From Caulobacteraceae bacterium (lineage in GTDB: Bacteria > Pseudomonadota > Alphaproteobacteria > Caulobacterales > Caulobacteraceae), in contig DAIDGR010000057.1 of assembly GCA_027452265.1 (NCBI GenBank), forward strand, positions 1 through 47,636: a DNA stretch of 47,636 nt, given 5' to 3'. This document shows, in pieces, positions 7,492-16,072 of the stretch. The position numbers and the translations under genes were made by a program. The notes beneath the pieces were generated by a model that ran no database searches, had not been told where the DNA came from, and saw only the letters and a list, made by a program, of their open reading frames with translations. How positions within the stretch are numbered: the first letter of the stretch is position 1; each line of letters starts with the position of its first letter.

Positions 7492-8853
7492 ATGAATTTG
7501 CGCCGTACGCTCAACGACCGTCGGGGCGCCCTCGCCCCCGCCCTGACCCTGGCCCTGACCCTCGCGGCGGCGGGCCCGGCGCTCGCGGCTCCCGTGCTGA
7601 TGATCACCGTGGATGGGCTGCGTCCGCTGGATGTGATCGACGCGCCGGAGCGGGGCTTCGAGGCGCCGAACCTGCGACGCATGATGCAGACCGGCGCCTA
7701 TGCTGAGGGCGTGCGCAACGTCCTGCCCACCGTGACCTATCCCGACCACACCACCCTGGTCACCGGGGTCTGGCCCGACCGGCACGGCATCGCCAGCAAC
7801 CTGACCTTCGATCCCCTGCGCAAGAATCTGGGCGGCTGGTATTGGTACGCGGTGGACGAAAAGGCCCCCACCCTGTGGGGAGCGGTCAAGGCGGCCGGCG
7901 GGGTGACCGCGAGCCTGGGCTGGCCCGTGACCGTGGGCCAGGGCGCCATCGACGACAATATCCCTGAATACTGGCGCGCCTATACCGATGAGGACGCCAA
8001 GCTGGAGCACGCCCTCGCCACGCCGGGTCTGCCGGAGGCGATCGCCAAGGAGAGCGGCGTCACCCTGGTCGACATCAAGGGGCTGACCCCCGAGGATGAC
8101 GAAGCCAAGGCGAGGGCGGCGGCGGCGATCTATCGCATCGCCCATCCGATGTTCTTCACCCTGCACCTCTCAGCCCTGGACGAGGACGAGCATATTCACG
8201 GTCCCGGCTCGCCCCAGGCCAAGGCGACCCTGAAGCGCGTGGATGCGGCGATCGGCGAACTGGTGCGCCAGGCGAGGGCCGTGGAGCCCGACCTGGTGGT
8301 GATTGTCGCCTCCGACCACGGCTTCGCACCCGTGCGCCATGATATCGACCTCGACGCCGAGCTGGTCCGCGCCGGCCTGATGACGCTGGGGCCCGACGGC
8401 CAGCCCGTGGACTGGAAAGCGGCCGCCTGGATCTCGGGCGGCTCGGCCCAGATCATGCTGAAAGATCCGGACGACGCGGCGGTCCGGGCCAAGGTTCAGG
8501 CCCTGCTCGCGCGGCTGGCGGCGGATCCGAACTCCGGCATTGGCGAGGTGGCCGGGCCCGCGGAGATCGCCCGGATGGGCGGGGCGCCGGGGGCGGCCTT
8601 CTGGGTCGACGCCAGGATCGGCTACACTTTTGGCGACAAGCTCACCGGGCCCCTGGTGGCGCCGCCCTCGGAAAAGGGCACGCACGGCTTCTTCCCAAGC
8701 CATCCGGAGATGCGCGCGGCCCTGTTCATCGATGGACCCGGCGTGCCGGCGGGCCGGGCGCTGGGCGAGGTCGATATGCGGGACATCGCGCCCACCGCCG
8801 CCAGGCTGATGGACGTCGCCTTTCCCAGCGCCGAGGGCAAGCCGCTGTTCTGA
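7492..8853 (+). CDS. Secreted nucleotide pyrophosphatase/phosphodiesterase (alkaline phosphatase superfamily)
   Basis: 453 residues from ATG 7492. A signal peptide covers residues 1-32 and ends in a typical ALA. The catalytic core has the metal Asp in ITVDGLRP (Asp41), the nucleophile Thr82 in PTVTYPDHTTLVTG, and later metal ligands in DEDEHIHGPGS, ASDHGFAPVRHD and KGTHGFFPS, matching ENPP-type enzymes. These cleave phosphodiester or pyrophosphate bonds in extracytoplasmic nucleotides or lipids, which would release phosphate. No Pho box was found in the 62-base gap upstream. Confidence 0.88.
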   Translation: MNLRRTLNDRRGALAPALTLALTLAAAGPALAAPVLMITVDGLRPLDVIDAPERGFEAPNLRRMMQTGAYAEGVRNVLPTVTYPDHTTLVTGVWPDRHGIASNLTFDPLRKNLGGWYWYAVDEKAPTLWGAVKAAGGVTASLGWPVTVGQGAIDDNIPEYWRAYTDEDAKLEHALATPGLPEAIAKESGVTLVDIKGLTPEDDEAKARAAAAIYRIAHPMFFTLHLSALDEDEHIHGPGSPQAKATLKRVDAAIGELVRQARAVEPDLVVIVASDHGFAPVRHDIDLDAELVRAGLMTLGPDGQPVDWKAAAWISGGSAQIMLKDPDDAAVRAKVQALLARLAADPNSGIGEVAGPAEIARMGGAPGAAFWVDARIGYTFGDKLTGPLVAPPSEKGTHGFFPSHPEMRAALFIDGPGVPAGRALGEVDMRDIAPTAARLMDVAFPSAEGKPLF

Positions 8854-8939
8854 GCCCTGGCCGGAGCCTCAGGCGTTATCGTGGATCCGGCGAAGACGCT
8901 GGATCGGGCTCTGTCTTCAAATCCTTGGGGGCGTTGCGA

Positions 8940-9701
8940 TCAGATGGTCGAGCCGCCATCGACGACGATGGCCTGACCGGTCATCCAGGACCCGGCCTTG
9001 GAGGCCAGGAACACCGCCGCGCCGGCGATGTCGTCGGGCTCGCCCAGGCGCCGCAAGGGCGTGCCGGCGCTGGAGCGCTTCTCCGCTTCGGGCGTGTCCC
9101 AGAGGGCCCGGGCGAAGTCGGTCTTGACCAGGCCCGGAGCGATGCAGTTGACGCGGATATTGTGAGGCGACAGCTCGTGGGCGAGGTTCCGCGCGAGCTG
9201 GAAATCGGCCGCCTTGGAGATGTTGTAGGCGCCGATCACCGCATTGCCGCGCAGTCCGCCGATCGAGGAGACGATGATGATCGCCCCGTCGCGGCGCGCG
9301 ATCATCTCCGGCGAGACCATCTGGATCAGCCAGTGGTTGGAGATGATGTTGTTGTCGAGAATCTTGCGGAAGGCGTCGTCGCTGATCCCCGCCATGGGCC
9401 CATAATAGGGGTTCGAGGCGGCGTTGCAGACCAGAATGTCGATTCGACCGAAGGCGGCGCGGGTCTCGTCCACCAGGCGCTGCAGGTCATCCTTGGAGGA
9501 GATGTTGGCCGGGACGGCGATGGCCGCGCCTGGATGGGCGGCGTTGATTTCCGCGGCGACCTCTTCGCAGGGACCGGGCTTGCGCGAGGAGATCACCACC
9601 TTGGCCCCGTGTTCGGCCATCCGGATCGCCATGGCCTTGCCGATGCCCCGGGACGAACCGGTGATCACCGCGACTTTTCCCGTCAGATCGAACAGCTCCA
9701 T
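8940..9701 (-). CDS. SDR-family NAD(P)-dependent oxidoreductase
   Basis: 253 residues from ATG 9701 with a strong GGAGG ribosome site. Classical short-chain dehydrogenase: cofactor motif TGSSRGIG (residues about 14-21), NAA in VCNAAS, catalytic Ser in SSIGG, YNISK (Tyr-x3-Lys), and the family end GQAIVVDGGS. An Arg in SSRKPG after the second strand suggests NADP(H), with modest certainty. Substrate is unknown. Divergent from priA; ends facing the phosphodiesterase gene. Confidence 0.88.
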   Translation of the reverse strand: MELFDLTGKVAVITGSSRGIGKAMAIRMAEHGAKVVISSRKPGPCEEVAAEINAAHPGAAIAVPANISSKDDLQRLVDETRAAFGRIDILVCNAASNPYYGPMAGISDDAFRKILDNNIISNHWLIQMVSPEMIARRDGAIIIVSSIGGLRGNAVIGAYNISKAADFQLARNLAHELSPHNIRVNCIAPGLVKTDFARALWDTPEAEKRSSAGTPLRRLGEPDDIAGAAVFLASKAGSWMTGQAIVVDGGSTI

Positions 9702-9805
9702 GGCGTCCTCCTCTCTGTGTGATTATGGCGCGCCATCAACCGCGCTCAGCCGCCGCGGTCAAGCCGACCCTTGCCCGGCGGGCGGGGCGAGCCGATGAGG
9801 GGGCG

Positions 9806-12016
9806 ATGAGCGGACCCGATCCCGTGACGCGCCCAGATCCCGACGTGGCGGATCACAGCCCGGCCGCGCCGGCCCGGGCGGTCGAGGTGCTGATCCCTCT
9901 GCCCTTGCCTGAACCCTATGACTATGCGGAGCCGCCGGGCCTCGATCTGGCCCCCGGCGACCTTGTGCGCGCGCCTCTGGGGCCGCGCAGCGTCGTGGGC
10001 GTCGTGACCCGCGTGCGCGAGATGGTCGGGGTCAACCGGCCCCTGCGCCCCCTGGAGGGGCGACTGGAGGCGCCGGCCCTGCCCGAGCGGACCCTGGCCT
10101 TCGTCCAATGGGCGGCGCGATATGGCGCGGATGTCCCCGGCGCCGCGCTCGCCCTGGCCTTGCGGGGGCTGCGCCATCCGCCGCCCCGTCCCGTCCCGCG
10201 CCTGATCGCGAGCGGCCTTGTTCCCCCCCGGCTGAGCCCCGGCCGCGCCCGGGTGCTGGATCTGGCCTCCACGCCCCGGACCCGCGGCGAGTTGGCCAAG
10301 GAGGCGGGCGTCTCCTCAGCCGTGGTTGGCGCACTCATCGCGGCCGGCGCCCTGACGCCCGCGCCGGCCCTGGCCGCGCCCTGGCCGCGCCCCGATCCCG
10401 ACCACCGGCCCGCGGCGCTCAATCCCAGCCAGGCGGCGGCCCTCGCGGGTCTGGAGCGGCAGACCGGGTTCGCGGTCACCCTGCTCGACGGGGTCACCGG
10501 CTCGGGCAAGACGGAGGTCTATCTGGAGGCGGCGGCGGGCGTCCTGCGCGCCGATCCCGAGGCCCAGATCCTGATCCTGCTGCCTGAGATCGCCCTGACC
10601 GCGGCGGCGCTCGCCCGGGTCGAGGCGCGGTTCGGGGCGGCGCCGGCGGCCTGGCACTCGAATATCGCCGGTCCCCGCCGCCGGGCGGTCTGGGAGGCGG
10701 TCGCCGGCGGTGCGGCGCGTATCGTGGTGGGGGCGCGATCCGCCCTCTTTCTACCGTTCCGCAAGCTCGCCCTGATCGTCGTGGATGAGGAGCATGACGA
10801 GGCTTACAAGCAGGAGGACGGGTTCATCTATCAGGCCCGTGACATGGCTGTCGCCCGGGGCAAGATCGAGGATGCGCCGGTGATCCTGGCCTCGGCGACG
10901 CCCTCCCTGGAAAGCCTCTGGAACGCCCGCCAGGGCCGCTATGGCTGGCTGCGCCTCACCGACCGGCATGGCGGAGCCGTCCTGCCGGAGGTGGAGCTGG
11001 TGGATTTGCGCCAGACCCCGCCGGACGCGGGCCGCTGGCTGTCCCCGCCCCTGGTCCAGGCCCTGGTGCTGACCCTGCAACGGGGCGAGCAGAGTCTCCT
11101 GTTTCTCAACCGCCGCGGCTATGCCCCCCTGGTCATGTGTCGCGCGTGCGGCGAACGGCTCAAGGCGCCGGACAGCGATTCCTGGCTGGTGGAGCACCGC
11201 TATCGCGGCCGGCTGGTCTGCCACCTGACCGGCTTTTCCATGCCCAAGCCCCAGGCCTGCCCGCACTGTGGCGCCCGCGAGAGCCTGGTCTCGGTCGGCC
11301 CGGGGGTTGAGCGGGTCGAGGAGGAGGCGCGGAGCCTGTTTCCCGAAGCCCGGATCGCGGTGTTCTCGTCCGACACCACGCCCGACGCGGCTTCAGCCCA
11401 GAGCCTGATCGACGCCATGGCCGCCGGCGAGATCGACATTCTCGTCGCCACCCAGGCCGCGGCCAAGGGCCATGACTTTCCCAACCTGACCCTGGTGGGC
11501 GTGGTCGACGCCGATGTCGGCCTGCGGGGAGGCGATCTGCGCGCCGCGGAGCGGACCTTTCAGCTCCTGACCCAGGTGGCCGGCCGTGCGGGACGGCGCG
11601 AGCGGCCGGGCCGCGCCCTGCTGCAAAGCTGGGCCCCGGATCATCCGGTGATGACCGCCATCGCCGCCCAGGATCGCGACGCCTTCGCCGCCCTGGAGCT
11701 GGCCGAGCGCGAGGCGGCGGGTCTGCCGCCCTTTGGGCGCCTGGCGGCCGTCGTCCTCGCCTCGCCTGACCCGGAACGCCTGGAGGCCTACGCCCGGGCC
11801 CTGGCGGCGGCGGCGCCCAATGCCGAGGGGATTGAGGTCTATGGCCCGGCCGATGCGCCCCTGGCCCTGATCAGGGGCGTGCGCCGCAAGCGATTCCTGG
11901 TCCGCGCCGACCGGAACGTCGACCTGCAGGCCTTCCTGACGACATGGCGGGCCCGGGCGAGACCCCCGTCATCCGTGCGCCTGACCTTCGACGTGGACCC
12001 CTACAGCTTCCTTTGA
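9806..12016 (+). CDS. priA: Primosomal protein N' (replication restart helicase PriA)
   Basis: 736 residues from ATG 9806, which follows GAGGGGG; an in-frame start at 9719 would precede the conserved N-terminus. PriA reloads DnaB at collapsed forks. The N-terminal 3'-end-binding domain (VEVLIPLPLPEPYDY) is followed by Walker A GVTGSGKT (229-236), DEEH box (from 327), helicase motifs (VATQAAAKGHDF, TQVAGRAGRR) and the C-terminal domain. The zinc region keeps only five of the usual eight cysteines: Cys445, Cys448, Cys472, Cys485, Cys488. The second pair is replaced by PDSDSW and the partner of Cys472 by Thr/Gly (CHLTGF). The rest looks fully functional. Confidence 0.95.
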   Translation: MSGPDPVTRPDPDVADHSPAAPARAVEVLIPLPLPEPYDYAEPPGLDLAPGDLVRAPLGPRSVVGVVTRVREMVGVNRPLRPLEGRLEAPALPERTLAFVQWAARYGADVPGAALALALRGLRHPPPRPVPRLIASGLVPPRLSPGRARVLDLASTPRTRGELAKEAGVSSAVVGALIAAGALTPAPALAAPWPRPDPDHRPAALNPSQAAALAGLERQTGFAVTLLDGVTGSGKTEVYLEAAAGVLRADPEAQILILLPEIALTAAALARVEARFGAAPAAWHSNIAGPRRRAVWEAVAGGAARIVVGARSALFLPFRKLALIVVDEEHDEAYKQEDGFIYQARDMAVARGKIEDAPVILASATPSLESLWNARQGRYGWLRLTDRHGGAVLPEVELVDLRQTPPDAGRWLSPPLVQALVLTLQRGEQSLLFLNRRGYAPLVMCRACGERLKAPDSDSWLVEHRYRGRLVCHLTGFSMPKPQACPHCGARESLVSVGPGVERVEEEARSLFPEARIAVFSSDTTPDAASAQSLIDAMAAGEIDILVATQAAAKGHDFPNLTLVGVVDADVGLRGGDLRAAERTFQLLTQVAGRAGRRERPGRALLQSWAPDHPVMTAIAAQDRDAFAALELAEREAAGLPPFGRLAAVVLASPDPERLEAYARALAAAAPNAEGIEVYGPADAPLALIRGVRRKRFLVRADRNVDLQAFLTTWRARARPPSSVRLTFDVDPYSFL

Positions 12017-12055
12017 GGCGAGGTGAGTCGAGGACCCGCGCGATGCGACCTCGCC
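12017..12055 (+). terminator. Inverted repeat just after priA, candidate terminator
   Basis: GGCGAGGT at 12017-12024 and ACCTCGCC at 12048-12055 form a perfect 8-bp stem around a 23-base loop directly after the priA stop. No T-run follows, so it could equally be another RNA fold or a binding site. Confidence 0.35.
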
Positions 12056-12566
12056 GTTCCGTCGCTTGAGGTTCCGGAATATGGGTGCGACATTTTGACG
12101 CACCATGGCCGTACGGTTTCCTTCGCGCACGCAAAAGTCCTGCCTTCGCCTTTGAGGGGGCGGGCTCAAACACACGCGTTAAGGACATCCTTCGGGTCAA
12201 TGTCCAACAAGTTAATCGGATTTATCGAAATGCGAGATACACGCACTCTGCCTGAGCATGAAGATAAAATACCCAAAACGAACCTGAAATAGGCTGGGGT
12301 TGACATGTCGGAGAGTCGGATGTCGATCCCAAAATCGTTGAGTCCCCGCGACACAACGGAGGCAAAAAGGGGCGCAAGCGTCGCTCGCATCTGTATTCAG
12401 CGCCGCGCGCAAGCGGCCCTGGCGCGGCCGGAGGCGCCGGCGCCCAAAAAAATCACGAACTCTTCACGCGCGCGACGCGAGCCCGGCGCGTGGCCAATCG
12501 GGCTTTTCAATCCGCCCTCGGATCGTTAGGCAAATGCCCGACGCTCGGGGGAGATCCTCGTCTCGG
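12056..12566. other. Low-GC intergenic gap with palindromes and GANTC sites
   Basis: No convincing gene. The part from about 12070 to 12400 is clearly AT-richer than the rest of the window. It holds a 6-bp hairpin GGTGCG / CGCACC around ACATTTTGA (near 12085-12106), a perfect palindrome TTTGAG (12151-12156) / CTCAAA (12165-12170), a 30-codon low-GC reading frame (12200-12292), a TTGACA at 12300-12305, and GANTC sites at 12313-12317 and 12340-12344 besides one at 12025-12029. Closer to the CHAP gene there is an A7 run next to a GGCGCC repeat. It may hold the promoter of the CHAP gene, a small RNA or a decayed insert. Confidence 0.5.
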
Positions 12567-13232
12567 ATGACGTTGCGCGTGAAGCCTCTTTTCCGCTCTC
12601 TGGCGCTTGCCTTGGTGGTGTGCCTTGGACCGCTGCAGGCGTCGGCCAATCCCTATTGGGAGTGCGTGCCGTTCGCGCGGCTGGTCTCTGGCATCCAGAT
12701 TTTCGGCGACGCCTACACCTGGTGGCGTCAGGCGGTCGGTCGCTATCAGACCGGTTCGACCCCCAAACTTGGGGCCGTCCTCTGCTTCAAGCCCAATGAA
12801 CGCATGCGCCTTGGCCACGTGGCGGTGGTCAGCCAGGTGGTGACCGACCGGGTGATTCAGATCACCCACGCCAACTGGTCGCCGATCGACGGCTCGCGCG
12901 GTCAGGTCGAGAACAATGTCACGGTGATCGATGTCAGCCGGGGCGGCGACTGGAGCCTGGTGAAGGTCTGGTACGACCCCTCACGGGACCTGGGCTCGAC
13001 CACCTATCCGACCTACGGCTTCATTTATCCGGACAGTCAGGCGCGTCAGACGGCCGCCGCGCAGAAGACCGCCATCGTCATGGCCCAGAACGCCGCCAAT
13101 CAGGTGGTCGCCGCCGTGCGTCCGGGCGCCTCGCCCCTGCAGATGCTGCAGCAGGTGGCCGACTCCACCGACCGCATCGCCGCTCTGATCCAGATGGCGA
13201 CCGGCGGCGGCGCCGATCCCGACAAGAAATAA
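12567..13232 (+). CDS. Exported CHAP-domain protein (putative peptidoglycan amidase/endopeptidase)
   Basis: 221 residues from ATG 12567; an ATG at 12534 adds 11 residues, but the later start gives a clean signal peptide ending ASA-NP near residue 25. The CHAP (NlpC/P60-related) core follows at once: catalytic Cys in PYWECVPFARL, WW motif (DAYTWWRQA), GAVLCF, and catalytic His in LGHVAVVSQ, with the polar third position in ITHANWS. CHAP enzymes cut peptidoglycan amide bonds. The C-terminal 60 residues are an Ala/Gln-rich helical extension without a known domain. Confidence 0.82.
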   Translation: MTLRVKPLFRSLALALVVCLGPLQASANPYWECVPFARLVSGIQIFGDAYTWWRQAVGRYQTGSTPKLGAVLCFKPNERMRLGHVAVVSQVVTDRVIQITHANWSPIDGSRGQVENNVTVIDVSRGGDWSLVKVWYDPSRDLGSTTYPTYGFIYPDSQARQTAAAQKTAIVMAQNAANQVVAAVRPGASPLQMLQQVADSTDRIAALIQMATGGGADPDKK

Positions 13233-13244
13233 GCGCAGAGCGCC

Positions 13245-14123
13245 GTGCAGCCACGCCGGTTCCGGCTGCCCGGCCGGGGCCCTGGCGAGATGGCCGGCTA
13301 TGCGATCGGTCCCGACGGGGCGCCGCTGGCCGGGGTTTTCGTCCACGCCAACGGATTTAACGCCGCCACCTATTGCGCCATCCTCGAACCCCTGGCGAGG
13401 GACGTCCAATGGCTCCTCATCGACCAGCGCGGGCACGGCCGCAGCTCCCTTGCGGCCGATCCCGAAGGACGCCGCGACTGGCTGGACCTGCGCGATGATC
13501 TGCTCGCCCTGCTGGAGGTCGTGGACGGACGCGACCTGATCCTTTCGGGGCACTCCATGGGTGGGACGGTCTCGCTCCTGGCCAGCGCGGAGGCGAATGG
13601 CGCCGCCCGGGTTCGAGGCCTGGTGCTGTTCGACCCTGTGATCCTTCCCGCGCCGGTGACGTCAGGGACTCTCGACTCGCCCATGGTCCAGGGCGCTCTG
13701 CGGCGTCGGCCTCGCTTCTCCAGCCTGGAGGAGGCGTTCCTGGCCTACCGCGGACGCGGCGCCTTCCGGACCTGGCCGGAAGCGACCCTTAGGGCCTATC
13801 TCAGCGACGCCCTGGCGCCTGATCCGGACGGAGACGGGGTGAAGCTCGCCTGCGCGCCCGCCTGGGAGGCGTCCAACTATGCCGCGCAGGGCCACGACTC
13901 CTGGGGCGCCCTGACGCGCGGGGGCCAGCCCGTGGATGTCTTCGTCGCCGAGACCGGCTCGACCTTCCGTCGCGAGGCCGCCGAACGGGCCCGGCTTGAG
14001 ACTCTCGCGCCGCGCATCCAGGTCAAGGTCGTCGCCGGGGCGAGCCATTTCCTGCCCATGGAGCGCCCCGATCTGGTCCGGACGGCCCTGGCCGCCGCCT
14101 TGGCGGGCTGCCGGGCGATCTGA
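13245..14123 (+). CDS. Alpha/beta hydrolase
   Basis: 292 residues from GTG 13245, 12 bases after the CHAP gene, so the two are probably co-transcribed. It has the oxyanion region VHANGFNAATY, DQRGHGRS, nucleophile elbow GHSMGG and a catalytic His in GASHFLPMERP; the acid is probably in VDVFVAETGS. No signal peptide, so cytoplasmic. Esterase, lipase or epoxide-hydrolase-type activity cannot be narrowed down. Confidence 0.82.
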   Translation: MQPRRFRLPGRGPGEMAGYAIGPDGAPLAGVFVHANGFNAATYCAILEPLARDVQWLLIDQRGHGRSSLAADPEGRRDWLDLRDDLLALLEVVDGRDLILSGHSMGGTVSLLASAEANGAARVRGLVLFDPVILPAPVTSGTLDSPMVQGALRRRPRFSSLEEAFLAYRGRGAFRTWPEATLRAYLSDALAPDPDGDGVKLACAPAWEASNYAAQGHDSWGALTRGGQPVDVFVAETGSTFRREAAERARLETLAPRIQVKVVAGASHFLPMERPDLVRTALAAALAGCRAI

Positions 14124-14177
14124 TCCGCCAGAGCAAGATGCGTGTCCGTGGATTTGGCGAACACGCTGAACCGGGCG

Positions 14178-15143
14178 CTAAAACGCCAGACCCGGTGTGA
14201 TGCGCTGGCGCAGCCGCGCCTGGGCCTCGGAAGAGATCGGCACGATCTTGCGCGCGTCGAGGTCGAGGCCCACGGCCACGGCCAGGGTCGAGGCCCAGGG
14301 CGCGCCGGTCTTAGGGTCGAGCACCCAGTGGACATATTGCGTCGTCCGCGCGTCCACCCCCACCAGGCCCGAGCGGATGACGAAGCGGTCGCCGGCCCGG
14401 GGCCAGCCGAGATAGGCCAGACGATACTCCAGCACCGCCCCGCCCATGCGGGCCGGCGCCGTCTCACCTTCGGCCAGCCGCGAGCCCAGCCGTGCGCCCA
14501 GCGTGGGAATGCCGTCGGAAATGCGGCCGATGATCATCTCCGCCCGCATTCGGCCAAAGACATCGCAGTCCTGTGCGCCAACCGCGCCCGAGGCGAGGGG
14601 GATCAGCCCCATGCGCTCGGCCTCCGCCAGGCTGGCGGTCGCCGCCGAGGGGGCGAGGTCGAGGCTGCGCGGCGCGGCCTGAGGCGGGACCTCGACCCTC
14701 AGTCCTTCGGCCAGGACGCGGACCCGATCCGGCCAGGGAAATTCCCGCGCCTCGCCCGCCGTGACATGGGCGAGATGGGTCTGGATGGCGGCCGAAATCT
14801 CTCCGCTCTCGGAATGAACCAGAAGCTGCAGCACCCGCGCCTCGCTGACGCCGAACTCCAGGAGCCCGGCGATCATGTGCAGGGCGGCTCGCGGCCGGGC
14901 CTCGCGCATGAAGCGGATATGCTGATCCCGCACCTGCAGGGTCGCCGGCGCCCCGGCCTGGAAGGCGTGCGAGAGCCCCAGGGCCCCGGCCAGGGTCACC
15001 AATCCCTCCATCGCCCGCGCGACGTAGAAACGGACATTCAGATGCCCCATCTCGTCGCATTCCCAGGTATTGACGCCGCCGCGCCATACCTCGATCCCCG
15101 GCAGGGTGGGCTCCTGGCCGGGCCAGGGCGTCGCCGCGCTCAC
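14178..15143 (-). CDS. Double hot-dog acyl-CoA thioesterase family protein
   Basis: 321 residues from GTG 15143, which overlaps the stop of the upstream phosphatase gene as GTGA. Two hot-dog units are visible: the first with the 4HBT-type active motif CDEMGHLNVRFY (residues about 28-40), the second with CDVFGRMRAEM (about 195) and QYVHWVLD. Such proteins hydrolyse acyl-CoA thioesters; the duplicated form is common in Alphaproteobacteria. Translational coupling with a periplasmic phosphatase homologue is odd because the two act in different compartments. Confidence 0.8.
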   Translation of the reverse strand: MSAATPWPGQEPTLPGIEVWRGGVNTWECDEMGHLNVRFYVARAMEGLVTLAGALGLSHAFQAGAPATLQVRDQHIRFMREARPRAALHMIAGLLEFGVSEARVLQLLVHSESGEISAAIQTHLAHVTAGEAREFPWPDRVRVLAEGLRVEVPPQAAPRSLDLAPSAATASLAEAERMGLIPLASGAVGAQDCDVFGRMRAEMIIGRISDGIPTLGARLGSRLAEGETAPARMGGAVLEYRLAYLGWPRAGDRFVIRSGLVGVDARTTQYVHWVLDPKTGAPWASTLAVAVGLDLDARKIVPISSEAQARLRQRITPGLAF

Positions 15144-16003
15144 CAGGGCGTCTTCGCGATGAGGGCGGCCTGGGCGAGACAGGCGCCCGAGCCTTCGATC
15201 CCGGGGCCTGAGGCGCGCACCGCCTCGATCTCCCGCCGGGCGGCCTCCAGGTCGGAGCGGAAGGCGGGGTTGGCCTGAAGGACGGCGAACAGGGTCGAGG
15301 CCGGCGCCCGCGCCTCAGTGATGGCGCTGGCGGTGTGCACGCCGCAGACCACCCGGCTCTCGCCGAACGACCGCGCGCGGGCCATGATCTGGGCCGCGCG
15401 ATCCGGCATCAGTTCGGCCAGCACCATGCCATAGGTCCAGCTGAAGGTCGCATGGCCCGAGGGATAGTCGGGACTGGATGCGAGGTCTGGATCTCGCGGG
15501 ACGCAGATCTCGCCCGCCGCGCGGGTGAAGGGGCGCGGACGCTTATAGAGGGTCTTGGGCTGGCCATAGGCGGAGGCGATGTCGGGCGCCATCCGTCGCA
15601 TCAGGGTGATCAGGGCTGGCGCGTTCTGCGGCGTCAGGGCGACGCCGGCGGCGCAGCTGAAGTCGACCAGGATCGCGTCCGGCTTGAGCACCGCATCGGA
15701 GATGGCCAGACGCCAACGCGGCGTATCCTTCAGCGCCCGGGTCTGACGAAAAATCGCCAGATCGGCGACGTCGCGGGGAGAGCCCACCGCCGGGGCCTGA
15801 GGCGTGACCAGGACGGTGTCCGGCTCGTGTCCGGCGAGATAACCCGTCCCCAGCGCGACCTTGGCCGCCGTCGGGCTCATGGCCGGCGAGGGGGGCGACG
15901 CGGGCCCTTCCGGGGCCAGGGCGAGGGCCGCGCCCGTCGCGGCCGCCAGGGCGAGGCCCAGCGCCGCCGCGCCGATCCCGACCCGATATCGCTTGAACCG
16001 CAT
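15140..16003 (-). CDS. Exported class A (PAP2-type) acid phosphatase homologue lacking the motif-3 aspartate
   Basis: 287 residues from ATG 16003, which has GGAGG 5 bases upstream. Signal peptide or anchor at residues 8-30. The class A phosphatase signature is present: Lys150...Arg157-Pro158 (KTLYKRPRP), Pro181-Ser-Gly-His184 (YPSGHATFSW) and Ser216-Arg217...His223 (ESRVVCGVH). The Asp that should sit four residues after His223, forming the charge relay with the nucleophilic His, is Ala227 (HTASA). The usual enzyme removes phosphate from periplasmic esters; this one may be slow or altered. Confidence 0.85.
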   Translation of the reverse strand: MRFKRYRVGIGAAALGLALAAATGAALALAPEGPASPPSPAMSPTAAKVALGTGYLAGHEPDTVLVTPQAPAVGSPRDVADLAIFRQTRALKDTPRWRLAISDAVLKPDAILVDFSCAAGVALTPQNAPALITLMRRMAPDIASAYGQPKTLYKRPRPFTRAAGEICVPRDPDLASSPDYPSGHATFSWTYGMVLAELMPDRAAQIMARARSFGESRVVCGVHTASAITEARAPASTLFAVLQANPAFRSDLEAARREIEAVRASGPGIEGSGACLAQAALIAKTPW

Positions 16004-16072
16004 GCCGGCCTCCGCCCGTCTCACCCCAGCTCGCCAAGACGGATAGGCGGGCTCAGGCGCGGCCTCAAGCCT

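Noticed and set aside
12420-12460. GGCGCCGGCGCC repeat followed by seven A as an intrinsic terminator
   Set aside because: On the plus strand the tract is A, not T; on the minus strand the T-run precedes the stem, which is the wrong order.
12305-12529. 74-codon plus-strand frame in the priA-CHAP gap
   Set aside because: No ribosome site and no family resemblance; composition changes midway from AT-rich to GC-rich.
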